From Cryphonectria parasitica EP155 (lineage: Eukaryota > Ascomycota > Sordariomycetes > Diaporthales > Cryphonectriaceae): a DNA stretch of 64,000 bases. Location of the stretch: positions 896,488 to 960,487 of the forward strand of contig NW_024468918.1 in assembly GCF_011745365.1 (NCBI RefSeq). Reading direction: 5' to 3'. A model generated the notes under the pieces. That model made no database searches. It saw only the letters and a program-made list of their open reading frames with translations, and was not told the DNA's origin. How positions within the stretch are numbered: position 1 is the stretch's first letter; each line of letters begins with the position of its first letter. Both the position numbers and the translations under genes were made by a program. Shown here in pieces: positions 46,358 through 56,203 of the stretch.

Positions 46358-46795
46358 ATGTGCGTCGGCCATCCCAAGAGGCACCCATGCCAGCACATGT
46401 CTGTGACATTTCTCTACTGTGTCTCTGCACAGCTCGACCGTGCCACAGGCTCGGTCCTCCCCTGTGCGAGAACAACCTACTCGATCCCCGTCGACTCGGA
46501 CGCCCACTGCACCAACCAGCTCTGCTATTTCCTGGAGAGGGGTGGCGTCTGGAACTGCTGCCAGTGCCACCAGGGGCCCAACCTCCTTGGCTGGTGCATT
46601 TTCAACCGCCCCAGGATCGAGCTCAACGCCGCCACAGGGCAGTGGGATCATGACACTGTGTGTAATCACTGTTGTTGCCGGATGTGCACTCCATCACGTG
46701 AGCAGATCTTTTCCTTCTTTCCTTTTTCCATTCAGTGTTCAACAAATAGTGAAGCCTCTACACACAAGCATAAAAAGCGAGAATACTTGTGCTGA
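46358..46795 (+). CDS. Small cysteine-rich protein, family member 3 (145 aa)
   Basis: ATG at 46358, chosen because it creates the family start MCVGHPKRHPCQHMSVTFLYC; the frame is open further upstream without a better start. The core follows: LPCARTTYS, HCTNQLCYFLERGGVWNCCQ, CHQGPNLLGWC, then VCNHCCCRMC. As read, it ends in a Ser/Lys-rich tail (HKHKKREYLC). A GTGAGC right after CTPS could be a donor to a nearby acceptor, but that intron would be only about 39 nt, so I keep the unspliced frame. It aligns with members 1 and 2 at most core cysteines and at the Trp before CC. Function is unknown; zinc binding is the likely reason for the cysteines. Confidence 0.7.
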   Translation: MCVGHPKRHPCQHMSVTFLYCVSAQLDRATGSVLPCARTTYSIPVDSDAHCTNQLCYFLERGGVWNCCQCHQGPNLLGWCIFNRPRIELNAATGQWDHDTVCNHCCCRMCTPSREQIFSFFPFSIQCSTNSEASTHKHKKREYLC

Positions 46796-49700
46796 TCCGA
46801 AACTTGCATCCTTGAAGCCCAACGTGTGTTGGGATCGTCGTAGCCCAACAAGCCCCATGATTCGTTTGGATGCCCAAGAGGCCCATCACAGGCGTGCTAT
46901 TTATGGGCTTAGATGGTAGTATTACAGGTTTAAGAGCGTTATGCAAACGCTGCTCGCATGAAGAAGGGCATATAGAAAGTAGCAATGAGTATTGGTGTTG
47001 GCGAAAGACAAATGGATTGCTTTTTCAAGGCTCCCCCCCCCCCCCCCGCCCCCCATCTCTCTAGGGTGCCATCATTTGCCCGTTTTGGCTACAGCCTTAC
47101 AGGATTTCGATAGAGCATATAGGCCACGGCGACTGATCCCGTGTAATTACTTGGTGGAGGAAAGCTAGAAATCAGAGGTGAACTCGCTCCTGGTCTTCAG
47201 AAAGAGTGAAACCGGCACCTATTCGGCCATGAGCATGGAACCTTTCACAATGACAACTACACGTCCTCATAATTATCATGAGCACCGTATGAATCTCTTT
47301 CTTAGTCTCTTCCCCTCTATACTCTAAGAAGCAGTTCTGATGAGCGTTTGTAGTCTCTGCCTGATTTATCCTCTAGTATACTGGGCTCCTTACCATGGAC
47401 TCATGCTTGCAGGCTCTATGCTTGACACATAGACCTCTACGTCGTCGATGTGTAGCTAGTGTGTATAAGAGACAGTATCCACACAATAGTGATTTGAGTC
47501 TGAGAGACTGCGCCTATTCACCATCCACCGACGTCTTCTCTGATGAAGAGATCTCTCGCGCTGCATCGCATCATAGCTTCTGAATTCATGTAAGAGTGGT
47601 TATTCTAGTAGTTTCGCAATCGTGAACTGATTAATTAATGTGGCAATATACCTAGGTGTAGCTATTCGCCTCACCTGCTTTTCTTGTAGCAACCAAAATA
47701 CATTACCTCTCATAATCTGACCGTGATTGTAAGAAGAGCTTTCGTTTGCACCAATATAAGACACAATATGGCTAACAGAACGAAGATTACATGTATTTAG
47801 GGACGAGGTTCATTCTTTGCTAGCAAGACTACAGTACACTGTCCAGATCTGGGAAATCGGTCATAAACGATCGACTTTCCTGCTTCCTGGTTGTGAGATT
47901 TACGAGGTTGACATGTATGGAAAATAATTAGCGGGTGATTGCTTTCTCCTCGACTATGTGCCAATAAACATCTACGAGCCTGGAAGATGGCCGGGCAAGT
48001 CCTTCCTCTGAACGGCAGTATGAAAGTGTTGTATTTAAGTGTAATAGAGCCCAGTAATGCAGAATCCTGCATGTCGTCTTTTTCTTCGTTGTTATTCCCC
48101 TCTAATCTGTTCTCATTGGATACCTTCAGCCAACGTCGAACCGTTTGGGAACCTCATATTGATCACGCTCTGAGGCTGCATAAGGTGCGCCTCGCTGTCG
48201 CTCATTGCTCAGTGAGTATCAGAATACCTACCTCTTCCCCACTGCTGGACATCACGTCAGGCTTAGAGGTCGAGGAAGAACAGGATGAAGGACCCACTCG
48301 TTTGATATTGTAATTAGAGAAGATACAAGTGACGTGACGGTGATATTCCACTTCCAATGTGTGTCTTTAGGCCAAGAATCATACATGAATCTTCCATAAT
48401 ATTTCCCAGCAGTGGATATCGTGCATAGGGTGCAATAGCAGGTTTGTGCGTTCTGTGAGACGACAATCGTGCCTTCTACATAACAGCGCTGTATTATTTG
48501 CCTCTTCAAGCATGTACGCAAGCGTGTTGTACTAATTATAGCACCATGTAATTGATACCTTTGTCCTGTCCCGCCCGTCCCGACCTTCATCTCGCCGGGC
48601 AAGCCTTGCACGTGTTTCTATGGACCTCATTTACGAAATTATGGTCCACCTCCATTTCTTGAAACTGGAGAGATGAGCTGTCACCCTGGCCCGAGGATCT
48701 TTGTTATCGGGCCAAAGGGAGAACTACTCTTCAAAAGGTCTCTTGCCTGCCATGTGCTTTTGTTGACCGCCGGTTCTCGACATGGCCCTCTCGAGACCTC
48801 CCGCTCTCTCTAGACTTAATTAGTGCCTCTGTAGACCGTCTCGACCGCGGGAAGCAAATCGCTGTGTGGTTGGATGGCTGGCGAGTCTAGTATAGCTTCC
48901 CGGCGAACTAATCAGGAACAGAAGAGGCCACGTTCCAGCGATCTGCTCGGTTCTGGCCCCAACGAGACAAGAGGGGCCGGAAGACATAGCGGGTGGCTAG
49001 AATAAAAAAAGAAAGAAAAGGGAAAAAAGGACGCAGCTGTATAGCCCATCACTTAGCTGGTTGGTCTGGCTCCAGTAATGTTGGTAGGGTATTTTTGTTG
49101 GTGATGCGCGGAGAATCTTTTCCTTCCTCGTGATGCGCACATCATAATACAACAAGTTGCGGATCATGTTGCGCAGCAGGTTTTCCGTTAGTTTATGATA
49201 CTTTACTATACAATGATCGTGTGGAATTGACTTTCGCTAAGAAGATGATAGAGGGGCTGGGATGCTTGAGAGGCGCTTCAGATGGAGACCCGGGACTCTC
49301 GGAATGTCCAGGCAAGAGAACGAGGGCCGAAGATCCAGCCCTTTGCTGTATGACTGGACGACTGTCATGAGAGATGCGGATCTTGGCTTGTCCTGTTGGG
49401 CGGGAATTTGACTGCCCTGGTTGAGAAGGATGCTTGCTGATCCAAATCCTTCCATACCCCGCCAAGGCCCTCTTTCTTACTCTCTTGTTCCTTCTCTCAT
49501 TTGTTCTATTCTTGCAGCAGCACGTGGGCTCATCTCACCTCGGGATCTCTTGCTGCCGCCCTAAACACCTGGTCAGGTAGGTACCGCGTGAAGGAGAGGA
49601 CGCAGGAGGGAGGAAGGCAAGGGGAAGCTCAGTGGATCGAGTGGACGGGACGATGAGTGAATGATTGAGACAGCATCGGGGGTCCTATCCTTTTCTTTGT

Positions 49701-52041
49701 TGGTACGGCGCGCGCGCACTTGACCCGCCTGCCCGGCCCCCAAAACTCAAAAAGTGATCCGGTCTGTTTAGGCATTTTAGCCACGTGCTGCACACGCGAG
49801 GCAGGGATGGTTCTGACCGGCGAACGAGGCGGGATCCTCCTGGTGCTCCACCAGTCGCAGTAGCATGGAGACCCGATCTCGTCCCCCCATTTCCCTTGTC
49901 TCTTTTTTTTTCCCTTCCAAAAGGGAAGAGGGGCGGATGATGTGAGACGTAGCCCGAGGTCTTTTCCTTTTTCTGTTCCTATTCCTCCCAACCTGTCTCG
50001 TGTGGAATCTCGGGGTCTCTTGTGTTCTCTCTGGGAGGAGGGGCGGGGATGTGTGTGTGTTTCCTCCTCTTCTGCTTCATGAAAGGAGGCTTTTAGGCAA
50101 GAACGCAAAAGTGTCCACCCAAGAAGAGCCCACTGCTCACCCACCTTGGGGTCTTGGGCGGGAGATAGCGCCGAGACTGAAGTGATAGATCGACAGCCCT
50201 TGGAAAACAAACCACCAATCGGCAAAATAAAGAAAGGGTTTCGTTGTCGGACTTGAAGCATCTTAGCAGACCACACCCACACAGCCTAACAGCACAGCAG
50301 CTATGCTGAACAGACGGATCTAAAATGAGATAATGCACGTGAGAGCCGAAGGAAGACGAAAACCGGGGGGGGGGGGGGAGAATCAAAGGCCATGAAAAAA
50401 ATATGATAAACATAATAATCAACAAATGAAAGGAGGATGACAAGGTCGGGCCACTCGACAGGTCGCACAGCCGAGAAGTACGACAAGAGGTGTTGACTTG
50501 TAAATTAGAACTACTATGGCCATGGACACTGCCCAAGATATAGCGAGATGAGTTGTAGTTGTCCTTGTCCTTGTCCTTCTTCTACCTCCCCGGTCCTGAC
50601 CCTTGTTCCGAGCCGTAATGTTGTGTTGGTTTTGCTGCTGTGCTTCCGTGCTGTTGTATCATGGTCTCACAAGATCCGTTCCTGTTCTTCCTACTCCTCC
50701 TCCTCCTTCTTTTCTTACTGCTTCTCCTCCCCTGCTAGGGTGGCGGAGGTCTGACCACCCTCTTCGTATCTGAGTTGCTGAGTAGTAAGAATTGCAATCG
50801 ACTCTCGAAATGACCTGGGTGCCTTTGACGGACACTGGACACAGGTCTTTTTGGAGTTCTTGTAGACGGTCTGACTTTTGTTGTCAATGATAATACCAGG
50901 ATTTTAAAAAAGAGCCATGGCAGTGTAAGCTGCGTACGTATATGCTATAGCAGTAATTCTATATGCTTGATGCTCATTAATGGATGACTTCATATCTTGC
51001 ATACTCACCCTGTAGTCGATCGTGCCCAGGAATCCCTGCTATCCACGCGTCAAGGCGCTGTCGGTGTTCCGTCCTGATGGACACTTGCCATGTGGGTTTG
51101 AAACGCCGTAGCGGCGGATGTTATCCTGCATAAGATGCTGCGAGGATCGATCGCACACCAATGGGACTGGGGCGGAGGGCGGCCTTGAGGGAAGAGGGGG
51201 GGGGGGCCTGTGCTTGCGTTGTGGGCCCTTCTGTGCGTGGACGCCTCAGTGGTCTTTTAGGCTCGTCTTTAGGAGGGCACAGCACATGCACAGCGTGCGC
51301 ATACCCAGGAGGTGGGGGGAAGCCCCTGTTGTTGTGAGCTAGCTTGCCACCCGGCCACCATGGAGATACCAACCAAGTCGGGCACAGGCTGCCCAGTGCC
51401 CATCCTAATCCTGGCAAGGAGTTTCCCAAGCCCCCTCTTCCCATTGACCCATGTAGATGGACCATTTGATTCGTGACCGCAGCATTGCGGGCGCGCAGAC
51501 GTTATGGGTCTTGATCTCTTTTGCAGGACAGCATCTGCTCGGCTCTCTCGCTCTCTCATCGCGCTCTCTTTCTTGCTTTTCTTTCTTTCTCTTTTTTTTC
51601 TACTGCACAAACAAAGAAGCGCTGTGCCATGGTGTACACTGCACTGCAAGCCTGACAGGTGGTACTGACCAGTGTACAAATGCGCTTACTACGTACTTTG
51701 TACTGGCGTGTTTAAACGTACTTAGCATTATGCACGCTGTGGGTTTAGGGCCGCAGGTGCCGCCCCAAGCAGGCGGGACCCCGGCTGCAACATAACGCAT
51801 AGCACCCACCCTGCTTGGAAGGCAAGGAGGGGCTACCTCGCCTCCCTCCAAGTGATTGACCTCTCTTAGCGAGAGCCCCCCACGCCTCCTCCCTTTTCCG
51901 CTGCCTATCATCCTTCATCCCTCATCCCTTCCCTATCACACTACCTAGTGTGGAATTGAATGAATTGACGCCTCTTTCTTTCTATCCTGTCCCTTCATGA
52001 CTCCTTTCTTTTCCCTTTTCCTCTTTCTTTTCTCTTGACAC
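46796..52041. other. 5.2 kb gene-poor region
   Basis: No convincing gene. It contains a C15 run (47033-47047), G14 (50365-50378), G11 (51196-51206), GTAC/TACTGTA motifs (47830-47840, 51630-51715) and the adapter-like sequence at 47,442-47,475. Short open frames (48252-48611, 49629-50282, 51269-51679 and others) have no motifs and poor starts. Confidence 0.45.
47442..47475 (+). other. Nextera/Tn5 mosaic-end-like sequence (probable adapter remnant)
   Basis: TGTGTATAAGAGACAG at 47460-47475 is identical to the last 16 bases of the 19 bp Tn5 mosaic end. The two bases before it (AG) also fit if one A is missing. TCGTCG at 47442-47447 resembles the first six bases of the Nextera read-1 adapter, with scrambled sequence between. 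Tn5 is not a fungal element, so this is most likely a library artefact retained in the assembly. Confidence 0.6.
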
Positions 52042-53070
52042 ATGGACCTGGACCAATCCGATACATACAGCTTCTCCACTTATTCTCTGCTGACTTGACC
52101 GTCTTGATCTTGTCCGGTCCGTGCTGCCTGTGCTTTTACCCCCTCCCAGATCATTCTAAACACCTTCGAAACAGGCCAACTGTTGGCCGACTCGCTTCAC
52201 CTGTACCGAGGCTCGAAATTATCTCTTTGTCTTTTCTCGTTCTTCGTCATTTTCTTCTCGTTCTCCAGAATATCCTGGGTTGCGGGCTGATTGGATCCTC
52301 CTACTTCTTTTCTCCTCCCTCTTCTCCCCCCCCCTGGTCGAACAACTTCGTCTGCCCTGACTTCTCAGCTCTCTCCACCGGCTCGGGACCCGTTTTATCT
52401 CAATCTTTACTTACTCTCTCTTGTTCTCCCTTTCTCTATCCTACTTTCTTACCACCCTTCCTCTTTTCTCTCTTCCCTCGCTCGACTTCCTGAAAAGTCG
52501 AAAGGAAGAACAAGGTGCTCTCGTTTCAGGATCCCATCATCCACCGCCTTCATCGCAGCTGAGAACTCCCCGTCATCCTCCTTCTTACGGCCCTTTGTTA
52601 TCATTATTATTACAGTCATTTTTTTGTCGACGGTTGAACACGACATCCTTCGGACAATGCCCACTTCTCTCGAATCAGCCCGCCCAATTATGGCGCCCTC
52701 GGTACGTCACCTCTCTTCTCTAATCCAGGGTCGCGCAGATCGTACCTTGTTTCTTCTCAACTTCCGCCTAGCCTCTCTCTCTATCTGTTGTAGTCACGTC
52801 ACGTCACGTCGTCACATCCAAGGTTCCTGATATCAACAAACCCCCCCTCCCCCCTTTGGTGCTTGTGGTTGAACCTTGGTTCGCTTTGCCTCCCTAGCCT
52901 GGCATACCTACCCACCCACACCTTTATACACCCCTAGACGCACCTTTACAAATTTCACCTATACATTGTATACTCTCCTCAGCCCTGCTGTTTCCACGAA
53001 TATCATTGTTTTTGTCAAGAAATATTTCTCCTTTCTTTGACAAGGCGCAGTGCTGTCTGTCTACGCAAAA
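52042..53070 (+). promoter_or_regulatory. CT-rich promoter and long leader of the following small gene, with upstream ORFs
   Basis: The sequence around 51960-52040 is strongly pyrimidine-rich, typical of fungal transcription starts. Inside the presumed leader are a short upstream ORF (52042-52098, 18 codons, MDLDQSDTYSFSTYSLLT) and another ATG frame at 52657. A GTACGT donor at 52702 suggests an intron in the leader, but I could not place its acceptor with confidence. Confidence 0.35.
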
Positions 53071-53487
53071 ATGGACGGAAATACGCGAGGATACCATCAC
53101 CACTTAGCAAACATGTCGTCTGACAAGGACTCCGAACAGACTCGCACGTCGACACGGGCTTCGGTCCGCTACAGCGTCTACTCTACCGCCCCGACCATCC
53201 AGACCACTGCCACGAACGACAGCGCCGTTGCCGAGATCCAGAACATCGGGGAGAGCATCGAGCGCCTGGACAAGGGGAACAAGAGGCTGAGCGAGCAGCG
53301 TGTTGAGCTCAACACGGACCAGCAGACCGTCTTCCAGAAGCTCGCCCTGGGCGCCAAGTTAGAACGGGCCCTGGGCAGGCGCATGAGCGGCCAGGACGCT
53401 GTCATGCGGCAGCGTGCCCCCTCAAAAGCTGGTCAGAAGAAGGGTCTGAGCGAGAAGGACGGGGAGAAGATCGCCGCCGCCGCATAG
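53071..53487 (+). CDS. Small hypothetical protein, 138 aa
   Basis: ATG at 53071 (MDGNTRGYHHHLANMSSDKD); the in-frame ATG at 53113 (MSSDKDSEQTR) has a similarly good context and may be the true start. The product is soluble and charged: a Ser/Thr-rich N-terminus (ASVRYSVYSTAPTIQTTATN), a helical middle predicted as coiled coil (AVAEIQNIGESIERLDKGNK, RLSEQRVELNTDQQTVFQKL) and a basic, Lys/Ala-rich end. No domain is recognised. Regular heptad-like helices and good codon use suggest a real, probably conserved fungal gene. Confidence 0.65.
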   Translation: MDGNTRGYHHHLANMSSDKDSEQTRTSTRASVRYSVYSTAPTIQTTATNDSAVAEIQNIGESIERLDKGNKRLSEQRVELNTDQQTVFQKLALGAKLERALGRRMSGQDAVMRQRAPSKAGQKKGLSEKDGEKIAAAA

Positions 53488-54515
53488 AACACCAAATTCT
53501 TTCTCGAATGAATATACGTGTACTTGGACATTTTGAACGACAACGATAACGGCATCTCCACAGAACCACGCCGACGGAACAAGCCAGTTGCATTCCGGAC
53601 CAACAACATGAAAGGGGAAGAAGTCGAAAGCGGCCAAGGGCCCCCGGAGCTTTCATCAATCACAAGAAGCACCCAACCCGCGGCGTGGGTGCCTTCAGTG
53701 TAAATTTTCATGATTATGGCTTTACACAATTGGAGACAGAGAGAGAGAGAGAGCGGAGGAGAAAGACAAGAGAAGGTTCGTCACTCCTAAGTATATTGGT
53801 CATCACGAAGCCGGATGAGACCATACTTGAAGGTCCATTATCCATGTCGGCATGGGACAGCAGGTCAGGAGGAAACTAGCATTGCAATTGTTCTTTATGT
53901 TTTGTTTGCTTTACTTTTCAGGAGAGGCGGGAACCGGCCAAGGAAGAGAGGCCTGGAGTCGATCAGCGAGAGTGTTTATACCCATCCAGCAAGGGGACAG
54001 ACAAGTGAGCTGCGTCACAATGAAATCAAATCCATATCTAGTCCCCAGGAAAGGCGAGTGCGGTGGACATCAGCATGTACTTTTGGCTCCCACTTTTTCG
54101 TCCATTTGGGCAGTCTGGCGTCAGGACACAATATACCGAGAGGATTTCAATCAGATGGAATAATGGCATTCAGTATCATGAGTCCTGATGCGTATAAAAC
54201 AAACTTCCTCCGCTTTTGCCTCTCTTGGGACCTTTTAGTATCAACAATGCCACTGCCATTGCAAAAGGTCCCTTGTGTATGTGCGTGGCGCGAGAGCAGG
54301 AGGAAGCGGAGAAGCAGAGGCCTACATGTCGAAATATGAAATGTCCCAACGCCTTAACACCTGTAATCCGACCCCGAGCCAGAACCCTCCGTACCTCGAG
54401 CCCCTTCTCGTGAAGATAGCCGGGCAAGGATGAATGCAAAACTTCCCCGTCAAAGCCAAGCCACTTCAAGTTCCTCCCTACGCCTCCCCCCTTTAACTAT
54501 TCCCGACTCTTACTT
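53488..54515. other. Intergenic region, no supported gene
   Basis: 1.0 kb between the convergent ends of the small gene and the Sec72 gene. A GA-repeat occurs near 53740. The overlapping frames at 53815-54339 have no motifs. Confidence 0.5.
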
Positions 54516-55115
54516 TCAGAGCTTGGCCTCAATCTCCTTGAGCAGCTTGATCAGTTCCAGATCCTCCCCCTCCATCTCCAGACCCTTCCCCACCCACTCC
54601 TTGGCCTCCTCATACCTGCCCATCTCAAACAGACACCGTCCTCGCCTGTACCACGCCTTGGGATTCCCAACCTTCTTGGCCTCGACGCTGCACTCGGCGT
54701 CGGCGCCGCCGCGCACCCAGTCGCGCAGCTCCATGTGGGCCTGCGCCCGGTTCGCAAACAGCATGGCGGCCTCGTCGCGCACGAGGCCGTTGGGCTCCCA
54801 GGCAGGGCGGGTCAGGGCCATCTTGAGACCCAGCGAGTAGAAGCTGATGGCCTCGGTGTACTTTTGGTTCTTGAAGGTGTCGTTGCCCGTCTCGCGGAGC
54901 TTCTTGATCTGGGCGCTGCGCTTGGGGTTCACGGGGACGGGGGGCGGCGGGACGACGTGGGGGTGCTCGAGGGTGCTGAGGAGGGAGCGGTGGAGGTTGT
55001 TGAGGGCGTCGAGCTCGGTGGCTAGGCTGCGGGAGGTGGAGGCCGAGGTGATGGCTTTGGACTGCGGGTTCATGGACAAGGGGAGGAGGGTGAAGGTTTC
55101 TTGGTCTGTGGCCAT
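54516..55115 (-). CDS. SEC72: Sec72-like TPR protein of the ER translocon
   Basis: Intronless, 199 aa. A short N-terminal domain (MATDQETFTLLPLSMNPQSK, then LNNLHRSLLSTLEHPHVVPP) precedes three TPR helix pairs (about 70-190): RETGNDTFKNQKYTEAISFY, MLFANRAQAHMELRDWVRGG and AWYRRGRCLFEMGRYEEAKE. Length and order match yeast Sec72 (193 aa), the cytosolic subunit of the Sec63/Sec62/Sec71/Sec72 complex, whose TPR docks Hsp70/Ssa1 to deliver post-translational substrates to the ER channel. Other TPR co-chaperones are possible, but the N-terminal part and size favour Sec72. The divergent promoter side is at 55116-55600. Confidence 0.85.
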   Translation of the reverse strand: MATDQETFTLLPLSMNPQSKAITSASTSRSLATELDALNNLHRSLLSTLEHPHVVPPPPVPVNPKRSAQIKKLRETGNDTFKNQKYTEAISFYSLGLKMALTRPAWEPNGLVRDEAAMLFANRAQAHMELRDWVRGGADAECSVEAKKVGNPKAWYRRGRCLFEMGRYEEAKEWVGKGLEMEGEDLELIKLLKEIEAKL

Positions 55116-56203
55116 CTTGAATTGGTGTGTGGGCGCGGTTGCCTTTGCGCCAGAGGAGGAGACGGTGGCGGTTGGTTTCCTTGAGGGTAGGTAATGCTCC
55201 GAGGAGGGAGGTTCGTTGGCTGCTTGGTCTTTTTCTGTCCTCTTTATTTGTTGTGTTGAGGGAAGAGATCAGAGAGATGATGCGGACGAGCTCGTTGTCG
55301 GAATGCCTTGGGTCGGCGCCCCTTTGCAGAAATAGTAGACAGTTGGAAGTAGGGAGAAAGAGGGAAGAAAGAAGGAATGTGAAGGAATAGAGAGAGGGCT
55401 GGCCTAATTCCTTTTCCCAAGGCTGTAAGTTCTCTTGTTGTTGAAGAGAGCGAGAAAGTTGAAGCAGCGCAAAGAGGACAGCTGCACGCTTAACAAACTG
55501 TGGTTGTTCGGGAAAGGCCACCTTATCAGAACTGATAAGCCACAGCAGCCGCAACAAAGCAGCACCGCTTCGGGAACATAATTTACATGCACGGCAGCGG
55601 ATATGCCCGTATCGAAGGTTCACTCGCTCAAGTACCTGAATAAAGTATCCAGTATAGACCTAGTCGAGTAACCAGTATAGTTCCTTCCCATTCACTCAAG
55701 AGATTATGGGCAGGAAGGAGGGCAGGAAGGAACAGTCGACAGGGTCTACAGAGCTTCAGAGGATTTTCCCTCAACAGCATCTTCAATCACAATTATTCCA
55801 TTGCGCTGTACTGAAGGTGGTGATTCCACCTTTAACATTCTAATATTAATTTGTATGATACCTCTGTAGTATCTTTCCTAATGGCCCGTCATTACTTGGA
55901 TCGAACATTGTCATGACCTCCCCAGGCGCAAGTACAACTAGTTTACTTACGAGCAAGTCTTCATCTTGCTCTGGCGGTGTGCACTTCTGCCGGGCTGTAA
56001 GTAAAGAAAAGTACTCAGTTTTGTGTCGACAATTCGCTGACGACAAAAGAATAGTCGTTCACACTGTCGCACATGGTCAACCCTCGAGCGCTAGCTAAGC
56101 ACTATATTTCTTGCCCATTGGCTCAAATGTGTCTTGTCCCGCAGACGGAGCCGTTGATTCTGTCCAAAGTAGATGCTGTTTGTACACCCCAAGCATTTAC
56201 TTG
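55116..56203. other. Intergenic region, no supported gene
   Basis: 1.1 kb containing the Sec72 promoter side. The 332-codon minus frame overlapping the Sec72 gene (54625-55623) is out of frame with it and is a shadow. Confidence 0.5.

Noticed and set aside
46692..46737. Possible short intron at the end of Cys-rich gene 3
   Set aside because: GTGAGC donor and CATTCAG acceptor exist, but the intron would be about 39 nt with no branch site, below the usual fungal minimum.
54625..55623. 332-codon frame overlapping the Sec72 gene on the same strand
   Set aside because: Out of frame with the clear TPR protein; Pro/Arg/His-rich translation typical of a shifted GC-rich gene.
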